The notes under the pieces: model-generated | Databases searched by the model: none | The model's input: only the letters and a program-made list of their open reading frames with translations | Told to the model about the DNA's origin: nothing | Shown: positions 5,340 to 5,966 of the stretch, in pieces | How positions within the stretch are numbered: position 1 is the first letter of the stretch | How the letters are laid out: each line of letters starts with the position of its first letter | Assembly (NCBI GenBank): GCA_030601645.1 | Contig: JAUWBQ010000116.1 | Coordinates: forward strand, 1 to 5,966 | DNA from: Candidatus Bathyarchaeota archaeon | GTDB lineage: Archaea; Thermoproteota; Bathyarchaeia; TCS64 | Direction: 5' to 3' | DNA length: 5,966 nucleotides | Made by a program: the position numbers and the translations under genes

Positions 5340-5966
5340 GTGGCCCGTGACCCCGTGTGTGGGATGTACGTCAACGAGGAACACCCCGCCTTCACAGCGG
5401 AGGTAGACGGCAGAGCCTACTACTTCTGCAGCGAAGCCTGCATGCTCACCTTCATCCAACCAGAGAAGGAACGCCAGAACCTGAAGCGCCTCGTATACTT
5501 CAGCCTCACCCTCGGCGTGGCGACAATGGCCCTCATGTTCTACAGGGGGCCCCTACCCTTCCTGTCGAAGAATCTGTGGGCATTCATCCTGGCCACCCCC
5601 GTCCAGTTTATAGCCGGCTGGAGGTACTACAGGGGCGCGTGGGGCGCCGCCAAAGCGAGGACCATGAACATGGACACCCTCATAGTCATCGGGACCACCA
5701 CGGCCTGGGTCTACGGCACCCTCGTCGTCTTCTTCCCCGGCGTCGTGCCCAGCGAAGAGGTTTACTTCGACACGGCTGCGATGATCATCGCCCTCATCCT
5801 CGTGGGGAAGCTCCTGGAGGAGATCGCGAGGGGCAGGGCATCCGAGGCGGTGCGCCGGCTCCTCGACCTGCAGCCCCCCGTTGCGAGGCTGCTGAGGGAC
5901 GACGGCACCGAGGAGGAGGTGCCGGTCGAGACGGTAATGCCATTCGACGTGCTCATAGTCCGGCCG
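5340..5966 (+). CDS. P1B-type heavy-metal (probably copper) ATPase with N-terminal YHS/TRASH domain, partial
   Basis: The first 209 codons lie in the window; the phosphorylation, ATP-binding and metal-site helices are beyond the right edge. Residues 4-38 form a YHS/TRASH metal-binding domain: D4-P-V-C7-G-M, Y27-Y-F-C30-S-E-A-C34 and F38, giving C-x22-C-x3-C. After a linker come hydrophobic segments at about 51-68, 79-97, 111-132 and 145-159. The N110-M-D-T-L114 motif and G156-K-x-L-E160...A-x-x-x-L-x-x-L-x-P-x-x-A182 are hallmarks of CopA-type ATPases and lead into the actuator domain. The last visible residues, V204-L-I-V-R-P, match the start of the V-R-P-G-E segment. Members pump soft metal ions, usually Cu(I), out of the cytoplasm using ATP. 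Without the transmembrane C-P-C site, the metal (Cu, Ag, Zn or other) is not proven. One oddity is F202, where a glycine normally precedes the aspartate (G-D). Confidence 0.9.
   Translation, partial: MARDPVCGMYVNEEHPAFTAEVDGRAYYFCSEACMLTFIQPEKERQNLKRLVYFSLTLGVATMALMFYRGPLPFLSKNLWAFILATPVQFIAGWRYYRGAWGAAKARTMNMDTLIVIGTTTAWVYGTLVVFFPGVVPSEEVYFDTAAMIIALILVGKLLEEIARGRASEAVRRLLDLQPPVARLLRDDGTEEEVPVETVMPFDVLIVRP

Noticed and set aside
5181..5459. 92-codon minus-strand open frame spanning the promoter region and ATPase start
   Set aside because: It crosses the divergent promoters and the YHS domain coding sequence, and has no domain signature.

Overview
The window comes from an archaeon. The evidence is A/T-rich TATA-like boxes about 27 bases upstream of probable leaderless or short-leader starts, a GGTG-type ribosome binding site, a COG0170-type polyprenol kinase, and a secreted protein built from Ig-like repeats of a kind I associate with Bathyarchaeia and related Thermoproteota. 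The lineage cannot be fixed from this sequence alone. Protein-coding DNA fills almost the whole window. I see no rRNA, tRNA, CRISPR array or insertion sequence.

Layout from left to right. Bases 1-1217 (minus strand) hold the N-terminal 405 codons of a secreted protein: a signal peptide, one diverged domain, then tandem repeats of 79-80 residues that run off the left edge. Bases 1387-2250 (minus) encode a QueG-like protein with two predicted 4Fe-4S clusters. It diverges from the polyprenol kinase gene across a near-symmetric TATA element at 2288-2298. Bases 2370-3071 and 3073-3645 (plus) form a tight two-gene operon, one base apart: a membrane phytol/dolichol-kinase-family protein followed by a thymidylate-kinase-like P-loop protein. 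Bases 3683-4885 (minus) encode a 400-residue major facilitator transporter, convergent with that operon. Bases 4952-5212 (minus) encode a small helix-hairpin-helix protein resembling DUF4332, probably with a non-ATG start. From 5340 to the right edge (plus) is the N-terminal part of a P1B-type heavy-metal, probably copper, ATPase. It carries a YHS/TRASH cysteine domain where many CopA proteins carry an HMA domain.

Functionally this looks like a patchwork of short transcription units rather than one pathway. The most interesting unit is the kinase pair. A membrane polyprenol kinase coupled one base from an atypical soluble kinase suggests two successive phosphorylations of an isoprenoid alcohol, for example geranylgeraniol salvage into archaeal lipids or a dolichol phosphate cycle. 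The second step is inference only. The ATPase has a palindrome-like element against its promoter that could be a metal-responsive operator. The QueG-like protein lacks the residues expected of a true epoxyqueuosine reductase, and the repeat protein is probably a surface or adhesion protein.
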